From positions 1 to 29,886 of the forward strand of contig JBKDZW010000083.1 of assembly GCA_047971685.1 (NCBI GenBank): a stretch of DNA of 29,886 bases, given 5' to 3'. Shown here piece after piece: positions 7,246 to 14,633 of the stretch (positions within the stretch are counted from its first letter, which is position 1; each line of letters starts with the position of its first letter). The translations under genes and the position numbers were made by a program. The notes under the pieces are model-generated. The model was not told the origin of the DNA. It saw only the letters and a list, made by a program, of their open reading frames with translations, and ran no database searches. This DNA is from JAJXWB01 sp047971685. Its GTDB lineage: Bacteria > Pseudomonadota > Alphaproteobacteria > Rhizobiales > Beijerinckiaceae.

Positions 7246-7797
7246 GTGCCCGGAGCGCAGGACCGGCCGCCGAGCGGCGTTATCGACCATGCCGAGCAGT
7301 ACCGGATGCTGCGCGAGGAGATTCTCTCGCAGGTCCGCGACACAAGGCGTCTCGAAACGCTGACGCTCGGCGCGCTCGCCCTGTTCTACACCTGGACGCT
7401 GACCCACGGGACGGCCGCCGGCGGCCGCGCCATCTACTGGCTTGCGCCCGCCATGACCCTGCTTGCGAGCGTGCGCGCCTGGGTGGCGCTTGCGCGCATC
7501 GCCGAAATCGCCGCCTATCTGCGCGAGATCGAGATTGCATCCTTCGGCCGCATCGCCGAACACGGCACGGTGCTGCTGCCGCGTCCCACGATCCTGGACC
7601 AGAAGTTCAAGCTGAGCGATCTCTGGCGTGCCGACATCCAGACCTACGCCGGCAACCCGCCGGGCTGGGAGCAGCATATCGAGAACTACGGCTCCAGACT
7701 GATCGGCCGCAGCGCGCTCGCCTTCTGGCTGCTGCTGTTCCTGTTCACGTTCTTCGCCGCGATCTTCATGCCCGATCTCGCGGCGACCCCGGGCTGA
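7246..7797 (+). CDS. Hypothetical multi-pass membrane protein
   Basis: About 183 residues. Start taken as GTG at 7246 because GGAGG at 7232-7236 is nine bases upstream; a TTG at 7240 overlapping the apt stop is the alternative. A charged helix (residues about 15-36, rich in Glu and Arg) precedes two membrane segments (about 38-56 and 63-84). A soluble middle includes AGNPPGWEQHIENYG, and a third segment (AFWLLLFLFTFFAAIF) lies near the C-terminus. I recognise no family. It is placed directly after apt, suggesting co-transcription, and converges with the hydrolase gene ten bases away. Confidence 0.75.
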   Translation: MPGAQDRPPSGVIDHAEQYRMLREEILSQVRDTRRLETLTLGALALFYTWTLTHGTAAGGRAIYWLAPAMTLLASVRAWVALARIAEIAAYLREIEIASFGRIAEHGTVLLPRPTILDQKFKLSDLWRADIQTYAGNPPGWEQHIENYGSRLIGRSALAFWLLLFLFTFFAAIFMPDLAATPG

Positions 7798-7807
7798 GGC
7801 GCCACAT

Positions 7808-8752
7808 CTAGCGCCGCCGCAGCGCCTCGCGCATGAAAGCGACCGAGCGCAACACCGAATAGCGGCCGACCGGCTGGTTCACCGCAAACTGGTAGACATG
7901 GCCCTGCCGCGGCGTGAAACCGGGCTCGAAGAATAATTCGTCGACCATCACGCCGAGTTTTTGCAGGCGCTCCGCAAAGGCGCGGGACTGGCCCTCGAAA
8001 TCGTCGTCGTTGCCGGCCGTGACGAAGGCGGGCGGAAAATTGCGCGTGACGTACCGACCGACCGAGAAGGTCGCAAATCCCCGGTCGACCCCGAACGCCT
8101 CCGTGCCCGAATAGATTGCAAGCGGACCGCCAAGTTTCGAGGTGATCGGCCCGCCGAAATTCATGGTGGTCAGATCGAAGGCGCCGCAATAGAGCAGCGC
8201 GCCTTTGAGTTCGCTTCGTCTTATCGTCGGCGTTATCCGCATTTTTCGCGCATAGGACCGCGATGTGACGACGGTCGCCACCTGCGCTGCGATCTGGGCG
8301 CCTGCCGAATCGCCGGCGACGAAAAACCGCGCGGAATCGACATGCAGACGTGCCGCCTCGCGCTTGAGAAAGTCGAACGCCTCGAAAGCCTGGCGCACCG
8401 GCGTCGGATAGAGCGCCTGCGGCGGCAATGTGTAATCCATGGCCGCAACCGCAAATCCTCGGGCCGCGAGCGCTGCGGCGTATGGGGCGACATAGGTCTT
8501 GCTGCCGCCGGCCCATCCTCCGCCGTGAATCCACAGGACGGTCGGCAGCACGACCGCCGTATCCGCATAGGCCTTGGGCAGATAGAGATCGAGCCGGGCA
8601 AGCGCCTCGGGCCCATAGGCGATGTCGCGCACGACCTTCACGTCGTCGGGCAGTTTGGCGTCGGCCCGCGCGGCAGTCGGCGGATGAAGCAACAAGGCCG
8701 CAAGAAGGAAAAACGCCGTCACAACGCGCAACTGAAAACCCCCAACGGCCAT
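7808..8752 (-). CDS. Secreted alpha/beta hydrolase, esterase/lipase type
   Basis: 314 residues with a signal peptide (hydrophobic 11-22, likely cleavage near ARA-DA at about 30), so probably periplasmic or secreted. The oxyanion motif HGGGW (76-80) and nucleophile motif GDSAG (147-151, Ser149) place it in the hormone-sensitive-lipase / BD-FAE-like branch. The acid is probably one of Asp249-251 (AGNDDDFEG), and His285 (RQGHVYQF) completes the triad. An aryl-ester, lactone or polysaccharide-ester substrate is possible; none can be chosen. The ATG at 8752 has only a weak ribosome site. A ten-base-pair hairpin and a 33-bp repeat array separate it from the MaoC gene upstream. Confidence 0.88.
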   Translation of the reverse strand: MAVGGFQLRVVTAFFLLAALLLHPPTAARADAKLPDDVKVVRDIAYGPEALARLDLYLPKAYADTAVVLPTVLWIHGGGWAGGSKTYVAPYAAALAARGFAVAAMDYTLPPQALYPTPVRQAFEAFDFLKREAARLHVDSARFFVAGDSAGAQIAAQVATVVTSRSYARKMRITPTIRRSELKGALLYCGAFDLTTMNFGGPITSKLGGPLAIYSGTEAFGVDRGFATFSVGRYVTRNFPPAFVTAGNDDDFEGQSRAFAERLQKLGVMVDELFFEPGFTPRQGHVYQFAVNQPVGRYSVLRSVAFMREALRRR

Positions 8753-8775
8753 GGCTCAGTCTGCCCGTCCGAACA

Positions 8776-8810
8776 TGATCGCAGGATGAATGCGCAATCG
8801 CCTGCGATCA
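8776..8810. repeat. Perfect inverted repeat upstream of the hydrolase gene
   Basis: TGATCGCAGG and CCTGCGATCA pair over ten bases around a 15-base loop. Neither strand has a T tract after the stem, so it is not a normal intrinsic terminator. It is 24 bases before the hydrolase start codon (minus strand) and could be an operator or a leader hairpin. Confidence 0.7.
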
Positions 8811-8817
8811 AGCAGCC

Positions 8818-8905
8818 CATCACGCTCCGCACATGCGCTCGGGCGTCCCGCATCACGCTCCGCGCATGCGCTCGGGCGTCCCGCATCACGCTCCGCGCAT
8901 GCGGA
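8818..8905. repeat. 33-bp tandem repeat duplicating the MaoC gene end
   Basis: Copies begin at 8818, 8851 and 8884; the third is truncated after about 20 bases and forms the final codons and stop of the MaoC gene. Copies one and two differ by one base. Each copy therefore carries a replica of the gene terminus (codons for Arg-Met-Arg-Gly-Ala and TGA) in its minus-strand reading. Slipped-strand duplication of the 3' end is the simplest origin. Confidence 0.9.
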
Positions 8906-9929
8906 CAAACCCGGACCCGCGAAACTCGAACACGCGCTCGCCGCGCTGGTTGACGCCGGTATTGTGGTGGAACGCCAGACCCCAGCCAGGTTTCGAGGTC
9001 GCCCGCTTGTCGATGATCTGGGTGGTGTATGTCACCGTGTCGCCCAGCATGACGGGCTTTGGCCAGCGCAGATTGAGAAAGCCCGGCGAGGGGCCGCCTT
9101 CCGGCGTCTCGATCCCTTCCGCGCGCGCTTGCGCCTGCACGGCCGCGCGCCGGGCCATGGCGCTGCGCATCCACAGGCAGGCCGTCTGCCAGCCGGAAGC
9201 CGCAAGACCGCCGAAATGCGTGGTTTTCGCCAGTTCCTCGTCGAGATGGAAGGATTGCGGATCGAACTGGCTGGCAAACGCCACGATATTTTCCCTGGTG
9301 AAGGTCTCCGAGCCCAGTTCGTTATAGGCGCCGACCTGCAAATCCTCGAGATAGCCGGCGAACGGCTTTTGCCCTTCGCGCGCCGCAACGCGCGCAATGG
9401 CGGCGTCAGGCGCCTTGGTGGAACTTTGGGCGGAACTCTGGACGGGTGCGGACGCCGCAGATTCGGCAGCGGCGCGTTCGGGATCGCGCGGGGAAACCAT
9501 CTGCGTATGTCTTTGCCGCAAGATCACCTCGCCTGCCTGGTTGAGCGCGTCGATCTCCATGGCGACAAGCCCCATTTCCGGGCGGTTGCGAGAAACGCGC
9601 TTGTTCAGGATCTTGCGGCGCAGCGTCAGGCGGTCGCCGGGGCGCAAGGGTTTTGCCCAGCGCACCTCGTCGATACCGGGCGCGCCGAGCGAGGCGGTGC
9701 GGGATATCCATGTGTCGTAATTGAGCCGCATCATCAGGCAGCACGTATGCCAGCCGGACGCGCAGAGACCGCCGAGCATCGAGCGTTTGGCGGCTTCCTC
9801 GTCGAGATGAAAGGGCTGCGGATCGTAGGCCGCCGCGAAGCGGATGATCTCCTCTTTGGTGATCGCGCGATCGCCATGAAAATCGGCGACATCGCCGGGA
9901 ACGAAATCTTCGTAGAAAAATTCAGGCAT
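8886..9929 (-). CDS. Fused double-hotdog MaoC-family dehydratase
   Basis: 347 residues with two MaoC-like hotdog domains. Domain one (about 1-148) has FAAAYDPQPFHLDEEAA with Asp36 and His41, then GGLCASGWHT. Domain two (about 190-345) repeats the pattern with FASQFDPQSFHLDEELA (Asp223, His228) and GGLAASGWQT. The Asp and His match the hydratase-2 catalytic pair, so both halves could be active in hydrating enoyl-CoA or a similar thioester. A Ser/Ala/Gln-rich linker (150-187) joins them. As I recall, related species more often carry two separate genes of about 150 codons. Substrate unknown. The start follows CCAGGGACATCC. It is divergent from the Crp/Fnr gene. Confidence 0.88.
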   Translation of the reverse strand: MPEFFYEDFVPGDVADFHGDRAITKEEIIRFAAAYDPQPFHLDEEAAKRSMLGGLCASGWHTCCLMMRLNYDTWISRTASLGAPGIDEVRWAKPLRPGDRLTLRRKILNKRVSRNRPEMGLVAMEIDALNQAGEVILRQRHTQMVSPRDPERAAAESAASAPVQSSAQSSTKAPDAAIARVAAREGQKPFAGYLEDLQVGAYNELGSETFTRENIVAFASQFDPQSFHLDEELAKTTHFGGLAASGWQTACLWMRSAMARRAAVQAQARAEGIETPEGGPSPGFLNLRWPKPVMLGDTVTYTTQIIDKRATSKPGWGLAFHHNTGVNQRGERVFEFRGSGFVRMRGA

Positions 9930-10074
9930 GGATGTCCCTGGAGTGACGCTTGAAGGCGTATTGTGTGTCGATTAGCCCAAGGGTAACCGGCTGGAAACTG
10001 TTCGAGCCCGCAAATTCCGGGCAGCAGGCATGAGCGGCAAGCCGCACGGAGCCCGGACGGAGCACAAGCCAGAT

Positions 10075-10119
10075 GCAGGCAAGTGGGGCGCAGGCAAGCG
10101 GGGCGCAGGCAAGTGAGGC
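10075..10119. repeat. 15-bp tandem repeat containing the Crp/Fnr ribosome site
   Basis: Three units starting GCAGGCAAG begin at 10075, 10090 and 10105 with one or two changes each. The last unit includes GTGAGGC, the Shine-Dalgarno-like stretch about five bases before the ATG at 10125. Earlier units carry GTGGGGC and GCGGGGC at the same place. Confidence 0.85.
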
Positions 10120-10124
10120 GTAAA

Positions 10125-10787
10125 ATGGAAAGCGACGACTGGATCGGGCGCATTCCCGCGCTCGCAGCCCTTGAGCCGGACGCCCGCGCGCTGCTGTCCG
10201 ATCTCAGGCCTACGGAGATCGAGGCGGGGCGCACGCTGTTTTCGCCGGGCGCGGCCTGCGCCGGATTTGCCCTGATCCTGTCCGGTTCGATCCGCGTCGG
10301 CCTCAATTCGCAATCGGGCCGCGCGCTCGTCCTCTATCGCGTCGGCGCCGACGAGGTCTGCATTCAGACGACGCTGTGTCTAATGGCGGGGCAGGATTAT
10401 TCCGCCGAAGGCGTGAGCGAGACGAATGTGGCGCTCGTGATGATTCCCGCCGCCCGCTTCGACGCGCTGATGGCGGCGTCGAAAGTGTTCCGCACCTTCG
10501 TTTTCCGGAAATTCGGCGCGCGCCTGAACGACATCAGCCGGCTGCTCGAAACCATCGCATTTGCCCGCATCGAAGCGCGCATCGCGCAAATCCTGATCGC
10601 GCGCGCGGACGAAACGGGCCGCATTCTCGCCACGCATCAGGCTCTGGCCGAAGAGGTCGGCACGGCGCGCGAAGTGGTCAGCCGCCAGCTCGAAGCGCTT
10701 GCAAAAGCAGGCCTCGTGCGCACCGCGCGCGGCGAGGTAGCGATCCTCGACCGCGCCGCATTGGAAATGCGCGCCCGTGTGACTTGA
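10125..10787 (+). CDS. Crp/Fnr-family transcriptional regulator
   Basis: 220 residues from the ATG at 10125. The N-terminal cyclic-nucleotide-binding fold (about 10-120) includes EIEAGRTLFSPG and LILSGSIRV. A long dimer helix follows (about 121-150, ending FARIEARIAQILIAR). The C-terminal winged helix-turn-helix (about 167-205) contains THQALAEEVGTAREVVSRQLEALAKAGLV. It lacks the N-terminal Fnr four-cysteine cluster and the Crp cAMP residues, but has Cys45, Cys79 and Cys85 in the sensor barrel (EVCIQTTLC). A redox or sulfur signal is possible. The DUF2892 gene that follows, a typical neighbour of such regulators, supports this indirectly. Confidence 0.9.
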   Translation: MESDDWIGRIPALAALEPDARALLSDLRPTEIEAGRTLFSPGAACAGFALILSGSIRVGLNSQSGRALVLYRVGADEVCIQTTLCLMAGQDYSAEGVSETNVALVMIPAARFDALMAASKVFRTFVFRKFGARLNDISRLLETIAFARIEARIAQILIARADETGRILATHQALAEEVGTAREVVSRQLEALAKAGLVRTARGEVAILDRAALEMRARVT

Positions 10788-10845
10788 TCACAGACGCCGG
10801 CTTTCGCGAGCGTTAGCCTGGCGCGGGTTCATCAAGGAGCGCCCC

Positions 10846-11040
10846 ATGACCGCCAATGTCGGAAACCTCGACCGTATCCTGCGCATCGTCGCAGGCCTCG
10901 TCCTGATCTCTCTCGCCTTCGTCGGCCCGCAGACCCCATGGGGCTGGGTCGGCGTCATCCCGCTCGCCACCGGCCTCTTCCGCTTCTGCCCGGCCTATAC
11001 GCTTCTGGGGATCAAGACCTGCCCGATGAAGAAGGCGTAG
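10846..11040 (+). CDS. DUF2892 (YgaP-like) small membrane protein
   Basis: 64 residues, the whole domain: NVGNLDRILRIVAGLVLI, then a proline-glycine turn, a second hydrophobic segment (WGWVGVIPLATGLF), and the typical cysteine-bearing end FCPAYTLLGIKTC (Cys48 and Cys59). In E. coli YgaP this part is the membrane anchor of a rhodanese. The start has a strong AAGGAG site. It lies 58 bases after the Crp/Fnr gene and is probably its co-transcribed target or partner. The stop is only three bases from the convergent moaE stop, with no terminator between. Confidence 0.92.
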   Translation: MTANVGNLDRILRIVAGLVLISLAFVGPQTPWGWVGVIPLATGLFRFCPAYTLLGIKTCPMKKA

Positions 11041-11043
11041 GTT

Positions 11044-11496
11044 CTATATCTTCCAGCGCTCGGCGGCTGCGTCGTCGGCGTCCTTCGCCGCGACCCAGTC
11101 GCTGCTTGCGCCATCCCTGCGATGCTCTTTCTTCCAGAAGGGCGCGCGGGTTTTCAGATAATCCATCAGAAATTCGGCCGCAGCGAACGCCGCCGCCCGA
11201 TGCGCGGATGCGGTGACGACAAGCACGATGTCGTCGCCGGGCGCGATTGTGCCGTAGCGGTGGATCGCGGTTGCGCCCATCAGCGGCCAGCGCGCCTTCG
11301 CCTCGGCCATGACGCGGGAAAGCTCGTCCTCCGCCATGCCCGCGTAATGTTCGAGTTCGAGCGCGGCAAGCGTTCCGCCCTCGTCGCGGCAGAGCCCGAC
11401 AAAGGAGACGACGGCGCCGACATCGGTGCGGCCCGCCGTCAGCGCCTTCGCCTCGGCGGCGGCGTCGAAGGGGTCGGACTGGACGCGGACGGTCAC
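11044..11496 (-). CDS. moaE: Molybdopterin synthase catalytic subunit
   Basis: 150 residues. With MoaD it turns precursor Z (cyclic pyranopterin monophosphate) into molybdopterin. The family landmarks are GAVVSFVGLCRDEGG (27-41), ALELEHYAGMAE (45-56), IHRYGTIAPGDD (78-89), ASAHR (96-100) and the active-site LKTRAPFWKKE (114-124, with the catalytic lysines). It follows moaD by seven bases, so the two subunits are made from one message. Confidence 0.96.
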   Translation of the reverse strand: MTVRVQSDPFDAAAEAKALTAGRTDVGAVVSFVGLCRDEGGTLAALELEHYAGMAEDELSRVMAEAKARWPLMGATAIHRYGTIAPGDDIVLVVTASAHRAAAFAAAEFLMDYLKTRAPFWKKEHRRDGASSDWVAAKDADDAAAERWKI

Positions 11497-11503
11497 GGCG
11501 TTC

Positions 11504-11755
11504 TCAGCCGCCCGTCATCGGCGGGAAGAAGGCGATCTCGCGCGCCCCTGCAATCGGCGCGTCCTGCTTCACATGCCGGCGGTCGATGGCGGCGCGGATC
11601 GCTTTCGCATTCTCGAAAGCATAGGCGTAATTCTCGCCGCGTGAAACGAGCCAGCCCATGAGATCGCCCACCGTGCGCACTTCCGCCGGCGGCGCGATCT
11701 CTTCCTCCGTCGCCCCGATCCGCTCGCGCACCCAGGCGAAATAGACCGCTTTCAC
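11504..11755 (-). CDS. moaD: Molybdopterin synthase sulfur-carrier subunit
   Basis: 83 residues with the beta-grasp ubiquitin-like pattern: MKAVYFAWVRERIG at the start and EIAFFPPMTGG at the end. The C-terminal Gly-Gly is the site that is adenylated by MoeB and converted to the thiocarboxylate given to MoaE. The start lies next to the pgsA stop, which indicates one operon with pgsA upstream and moaE downstream. Confidence 0.96.
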   Translation of the reverse strand: MKAVYFAWVRERIGATEEEIAPPAEVRTVGDLMGWLVSRGENYAYAFENAKAIRAAIDRRHVKQDAPIAGAREIAFFPPMTGG

Positions 11756-11756
11756 C

Positions 11757-12353
11757 TCAATCCTCCGTCACATATTTCAGGCCGGCTTTCATATAATCCC
11801 AGCCGGTGTAGAGCGTCAGCAGCGCGGAAATCCACAGAAGCGCCAGTCCGATCCGGGTATTGCCGGGCAGCACCGTTTCGCCCGCACGCCCGGCGATGAG
11901 AAAGCCGAGCGCGATGAGCTGCATGGTCGTCTTCCATTTGGCGACGGCGCTGACCGGCACGGACACCTTGAGCCCGGCCAGAAACTCGCGCAGGCCCGAC
12001 ACGAGAATCTCGCGGCACAGGATGATGATGGCCGCCCAGATCGACCAGCCGCTGATCGTTTGATCGGCGACCAGCATCAGAAGAACGGCGGCGACCAGCA
12101 ATTTGTCGGCTATGGGGTCGAGCATGCGCCCCATGGAGGATTGCAGTTTCCAGGCGCGGGCGAGATAGCCGTCGAAGAAATCGGTGACGCCGGCTGCCGC
12201 GAACACGCCGAGCGCGGTCCAGCGCATCCAGTATTCGTCGGGCCACAGCATCAGCGCGGCCACGATCGGCACCGCCACGACGCGGCCGTAGGTCAAAAGG
12301 TTCGGTAGCGCCAGCGCATGATTTTTGGCGCGCGGCGCAATGATCTGAGGCAT
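11757..12353 (-). CDS. pgsA: CDP-diacylglycerol--glycerol-3-phosphate 3-phosphatidyltransferase
   Basis: Inner-membrane enzyme making phosphatidylglycerol phosphate. From the ATG at 12353 it has 198 residues and four or more membrane segments. The CDP-alcohol phosphotransferase signature DFFDGYLAR...G...D...D spans 58-83 with Asp58, Asp61, Gly62, Ala65, Arg66, Gly75, Asp79 and Asp83 all present. NLLTYGRVVAVP near residue 18 is the usual start of the fold. A second possible start is the ATG at 12419, which overlaps the uvrC stop as ATGA and would add 22 residues; coupling favours it, homologue length favours 12353. Neither start has a convincing ribosome site. Confidence 0.93.
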   Translation of the reverse strand: MPQIIAPRAKNHALALPNLLTYGRVVAVPIVAALMLWPDEYWMRWTALGVFAAAGVTDFFDGYLARAWKLQSSMGRMLDPIADKLLVAAVLLMLVADQTISGWSIWAAIIILCREILVSGLREFLAGLKVSVPVSAVAKWKTTMQLIALGFLIAGRAGETVLPGNTRIGLALLWISALLTLYTGWDYMKAGLKYVTED

Positions 12354-12415
12354 GGGCTGAGGGAACACGCGCAAGGCGCGCGCGTCAATACATGGTGTCT
12401 CGCTCGCGTCCGCTT

Positions 12416-14575
12416 TCATCCCTTTTCGTGAAAATGAGCATAAATCAGCCGGGCGGTGGCCGCATTTACGCCCGGAATTTTCTCGAGATCGGCAAGGGCG
12501 GCCTGCGAAACCGCCTTGGCCGTGCCAAAGGCGGCCAGGAGCGCGCGCTTGCGGGCGGGCCCGACGCCGGCGATCTCGTCGAGCGGGGATTTCGTGAATT
12601 CCTTCTTGCGCCGCGCGCGATGCGTGCCGATGGCGAATCGATGCGCCTCGTCGCGCAGCCGCTGCACGAAATAGAGCGCGGGGTCGCGCGGGCTCATGCG
12701 AAAGGGCTCGCGCCCGGCGATGAAGAACATTTCGCGCCCGGAATCGCGGTCCGCGCCCTTGGCGATGGAGACCACGGGAATATCGCCGGCGCCGACCTCG
12801 GCCATGGCCGTGCGGGCGGCTTCCAATTGCCCCTTGCCGCCGTCGATCACGACAAGATCGGGCCGGTCGGGAAAGGCGTCGGCATCCTCCGGCGGACAGG
12901 CGTCCGAAAGGGCGTCGTTTCCGGTCTCCGACGGGGCTCCCGAATCTTCGTCCCCAAAAACGCCCGGAAGGCCTGTCCCGGAGGATGGCCGGGTCCGGCC
13001 ATCCCGGCTCGTGCTTCGGGACGCCTGCTGGACCGGCGCCTCGGCCTGAAGAACGGAAGCGTCGCGGGCGCTTTCCGCAGCGCCCTCCTCCTTCGCCAGC
13101 CGCGCGAAACGGCGGCGCAGGACTTCGCGCATCATGCCGAAATCGTCGCCGGGCGCGAACTCCGTCGATTTGATGTTGAACGTGCGATAATGCGGTTTCA
13201 TGAAGCCGTTGACGCCCGCCGCCACCATGGCCCCGATGGCGTTCGTGCCCGCGATATGGGAATTGTCGTAGACCTCGACCCGGCGGATCGGCCGCTCGAC
13301 GCCAAAAGCCTGGCCGAGCGCGCTCAGGAGCTTCTGCTGGCTGGCGGCTTCCGCCAGCTTGCGCGACAGGGTCTGGCGCGCATTGGCGGCGGCCTGATCG
13401 ACCAGTTCGCGCTTCTCCCCGCGTTGCGGGGCGGCGACCTCGACCTTGCGGGACGCGCGCGAGGAAAGCGCGGCGGCCAGCACCTCGCGTTCCCCGATAG
13501 TCTCGTTGGCGAGGACGAGCGCGGGCGCGGGGCGCGCATCGTAGAATTGCGCGATGAAGGCGCCCAGAACCTCGGCCTTGGACAACGACCTGTCGGCGCG
13601 CGGAAAATAGGCGCGATTGCCCCAGTTCTGGCCCGTGCGGAAGAAGAAGATTTCCACGCAGAACTGGCCGGCTTCCTCGGCGACGGCGAAGACATCGGCC
13701 TCCTCGACGCTGCGCGGATTGACGCCCTGCGACCCTTGAATCGCCGAAAGCGCGGCAATGCGGTCGCGCACGCGGGCTGCGCGCTCGAAATCGAGCGCTT
13801 CGGAGGCCTGCATCATTTCCCTGGCGAGCAGGTCGCGCACGGCGCGGCTCTTGCCGGACAGAAAATCATACGCCTCGCCCACCAGCGCCGCATAATCGGT
13901 ATGCGAGATTTCACCCGTGCAGGGCGCTGCGCAGCGCTTGATCTGATAGAGCAGACAGGGGCGCGTGCGGTTCTCGTAATAGGAATTCGCACAGGAGCGC
14001 AGCAGAAAGGCGCGTTGCAGCGCGTTCAGCGTGCGGTCGACCGCCTGTGCGCTGGCGAAAGGCCCGAAATAATCGCCTTTGCGATTGCGCGCGCCGCGAT
14101 GCTTGGCGATCTGCGGCGCCGCGTGATCGCGCGTCAGCAGAATATAGGGAAACGACTTGTCGTCGCGCATCAGCACGTTGAAGCGCGGCTTCAACTGCTT
14201 GATGAGATTGGTTTCGAGCAGCAACGCTTCCGGTTCGGTCTCCGTCGAGACGAAAATCATCGAGGCGGTAAGCGCGACCATGCGCGCAATGCGATTGGCG
14301 TGGCCCTCGCCGCGCATATAGGAGGCGATGCGCTTTTTCACGCTCTTGGCCTTGCCGACGTACAGAACCTCGCCGTCGGCGGCGATCATGCGATAGACGC
14401 CGGGCCCGACCGGCGCATGCTTCCAGTAGGATCGAATGACTTGCGCCCCGCGCACGCGCGTTTCAGGGGCCGCCTCGCCGGTCAGGTCGAATTCGGGCGC
14501 CGGCAGGCTCTGCGCGTCGCCTTCATCGAAAGGCGCTGCTTCCTCGGGCGGCGCATCGGCGGGATTTCTCGACAT
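12416..14575 (-). CDS. uvrC: Excinuclease ABC subunit C, with an unusual insertion
   Basis: 719 residues; acts with UvrA and UvrB to cut on both sides of DNA lesions. A GIY-YIG nuclease domain (about 56-135, GPGVYRMI...LYVGKAK) makes the 3' cut. The UVR motif (about 246-280) includes ALDFERAARVRDRI. The RNase H-like domain for the 5' cut has Asp437 (EVYDNSH) and Asp578 (VVIDGGKGQL). A C-terminal double helix-hairpin-helix contains IAGVGPARKRALL and IPGVNAATA. The first 45 residues are an acidic extension. Between the two catalytic aspartates, residues about 498-567 form a Ser/Arg/Ala/Asp-rich insertion encoded partly by a large palindrome (12969-13026). E. coli UvrC has only a short loop there. 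Confidence 0.96.
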   Translation of the reverse strand: MSRNPADAPPEEAAPFDEGDAQSLPAPEFDLTGEAAPETRVRGAQVIRSYWKHAPVGPGVYRMIAADGEVLYVGKAKSVKKRIASYMRGEGHANRIARMVALTASMIFVSTETEPEALLLETNLIKQLKPRFNVLMRDDKSFPYILLTRDHAAPQIAKHRGARNRKGDYFGPFASAQAVDRTLNALQRAFLLRSCANSYYENRTRPCLLYQIKRCAAPCTGEISHTDYAALVGEAYDFLSGKSRAVRDLLAREMMQASEALDFERAARVRDRIAALSAIQGSQGVNPRSVEEADVFAVAEEAGQFCVEIFFFRTGQNWGNRAYFPRADRSLSKAEVLGAFIAQFYDARPAPALVLANETIGEREVLAAALSSRASRKVEVAAPQRGEKRELVDQAAANARQTLSRKLAEAASQQKLLSALGQAFGVERPIRRVEVYDNSHIAGTNAIGAMVAAGVNGFMKPHYRTFNIKSTEFAPGDDFGMMREVLRRRFARLAKEEGAAESARDASVLQAEAPVQQASRSTSRDGRTRPSSGTGLPGVFGDEDSGAPSETGNDALSDACPPEDADAFPDRPDLVVIDGGKGQLEAARTAMAEVGAGDIPVVSIAKGADRDSGREMFFIAGREPFRMSPRDPALYFVQRLRDEAHRFAIGTHRARRKKEFTKSPLDEIAGVGPARKRALLAAFGTAKAVSQAALADLEKIPGVNAATARLIYAHFHEKG
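12969..13026. repeat. Palindromic element inside uvrC
   Basis: Core arms GGATGGCCG and CGGCCATCC (12983-12991, 12996-13004) pair perfectly around GGTC. Outer arms AGGC..GTCCCG (12969-12980) and CGGGACGCCT (13017-13026) pair as a second stem, so the whole can fold as a branched hairpin. It resembles the GGCCGGG...CCCGGCCAT palindromes scattered between genes in many alphaproteobacteria. Here it is read in frame as roughly residues 517-536 of UvrC. Confidence 0.75.
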
Positions 14576-14633
14576 GGGCCAGATTTAAGCCGATGCGGGC
14601 CGGATGCAACGGGGCCCCCGCAAGCCCGGCGCC

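Noticed and set aside
8818..8905. CRISPR-like array
   Set aside because: The 33-bp units are directly abutting with no spacers and no cas genes are present.
10775..10845. Fnr box upstream of the DUF2892 gene
   Set aside because: TTGAT at 10783 and ATCAA at 10832 are too far apart; no TTGAT-N4-ATCAA site exists here.
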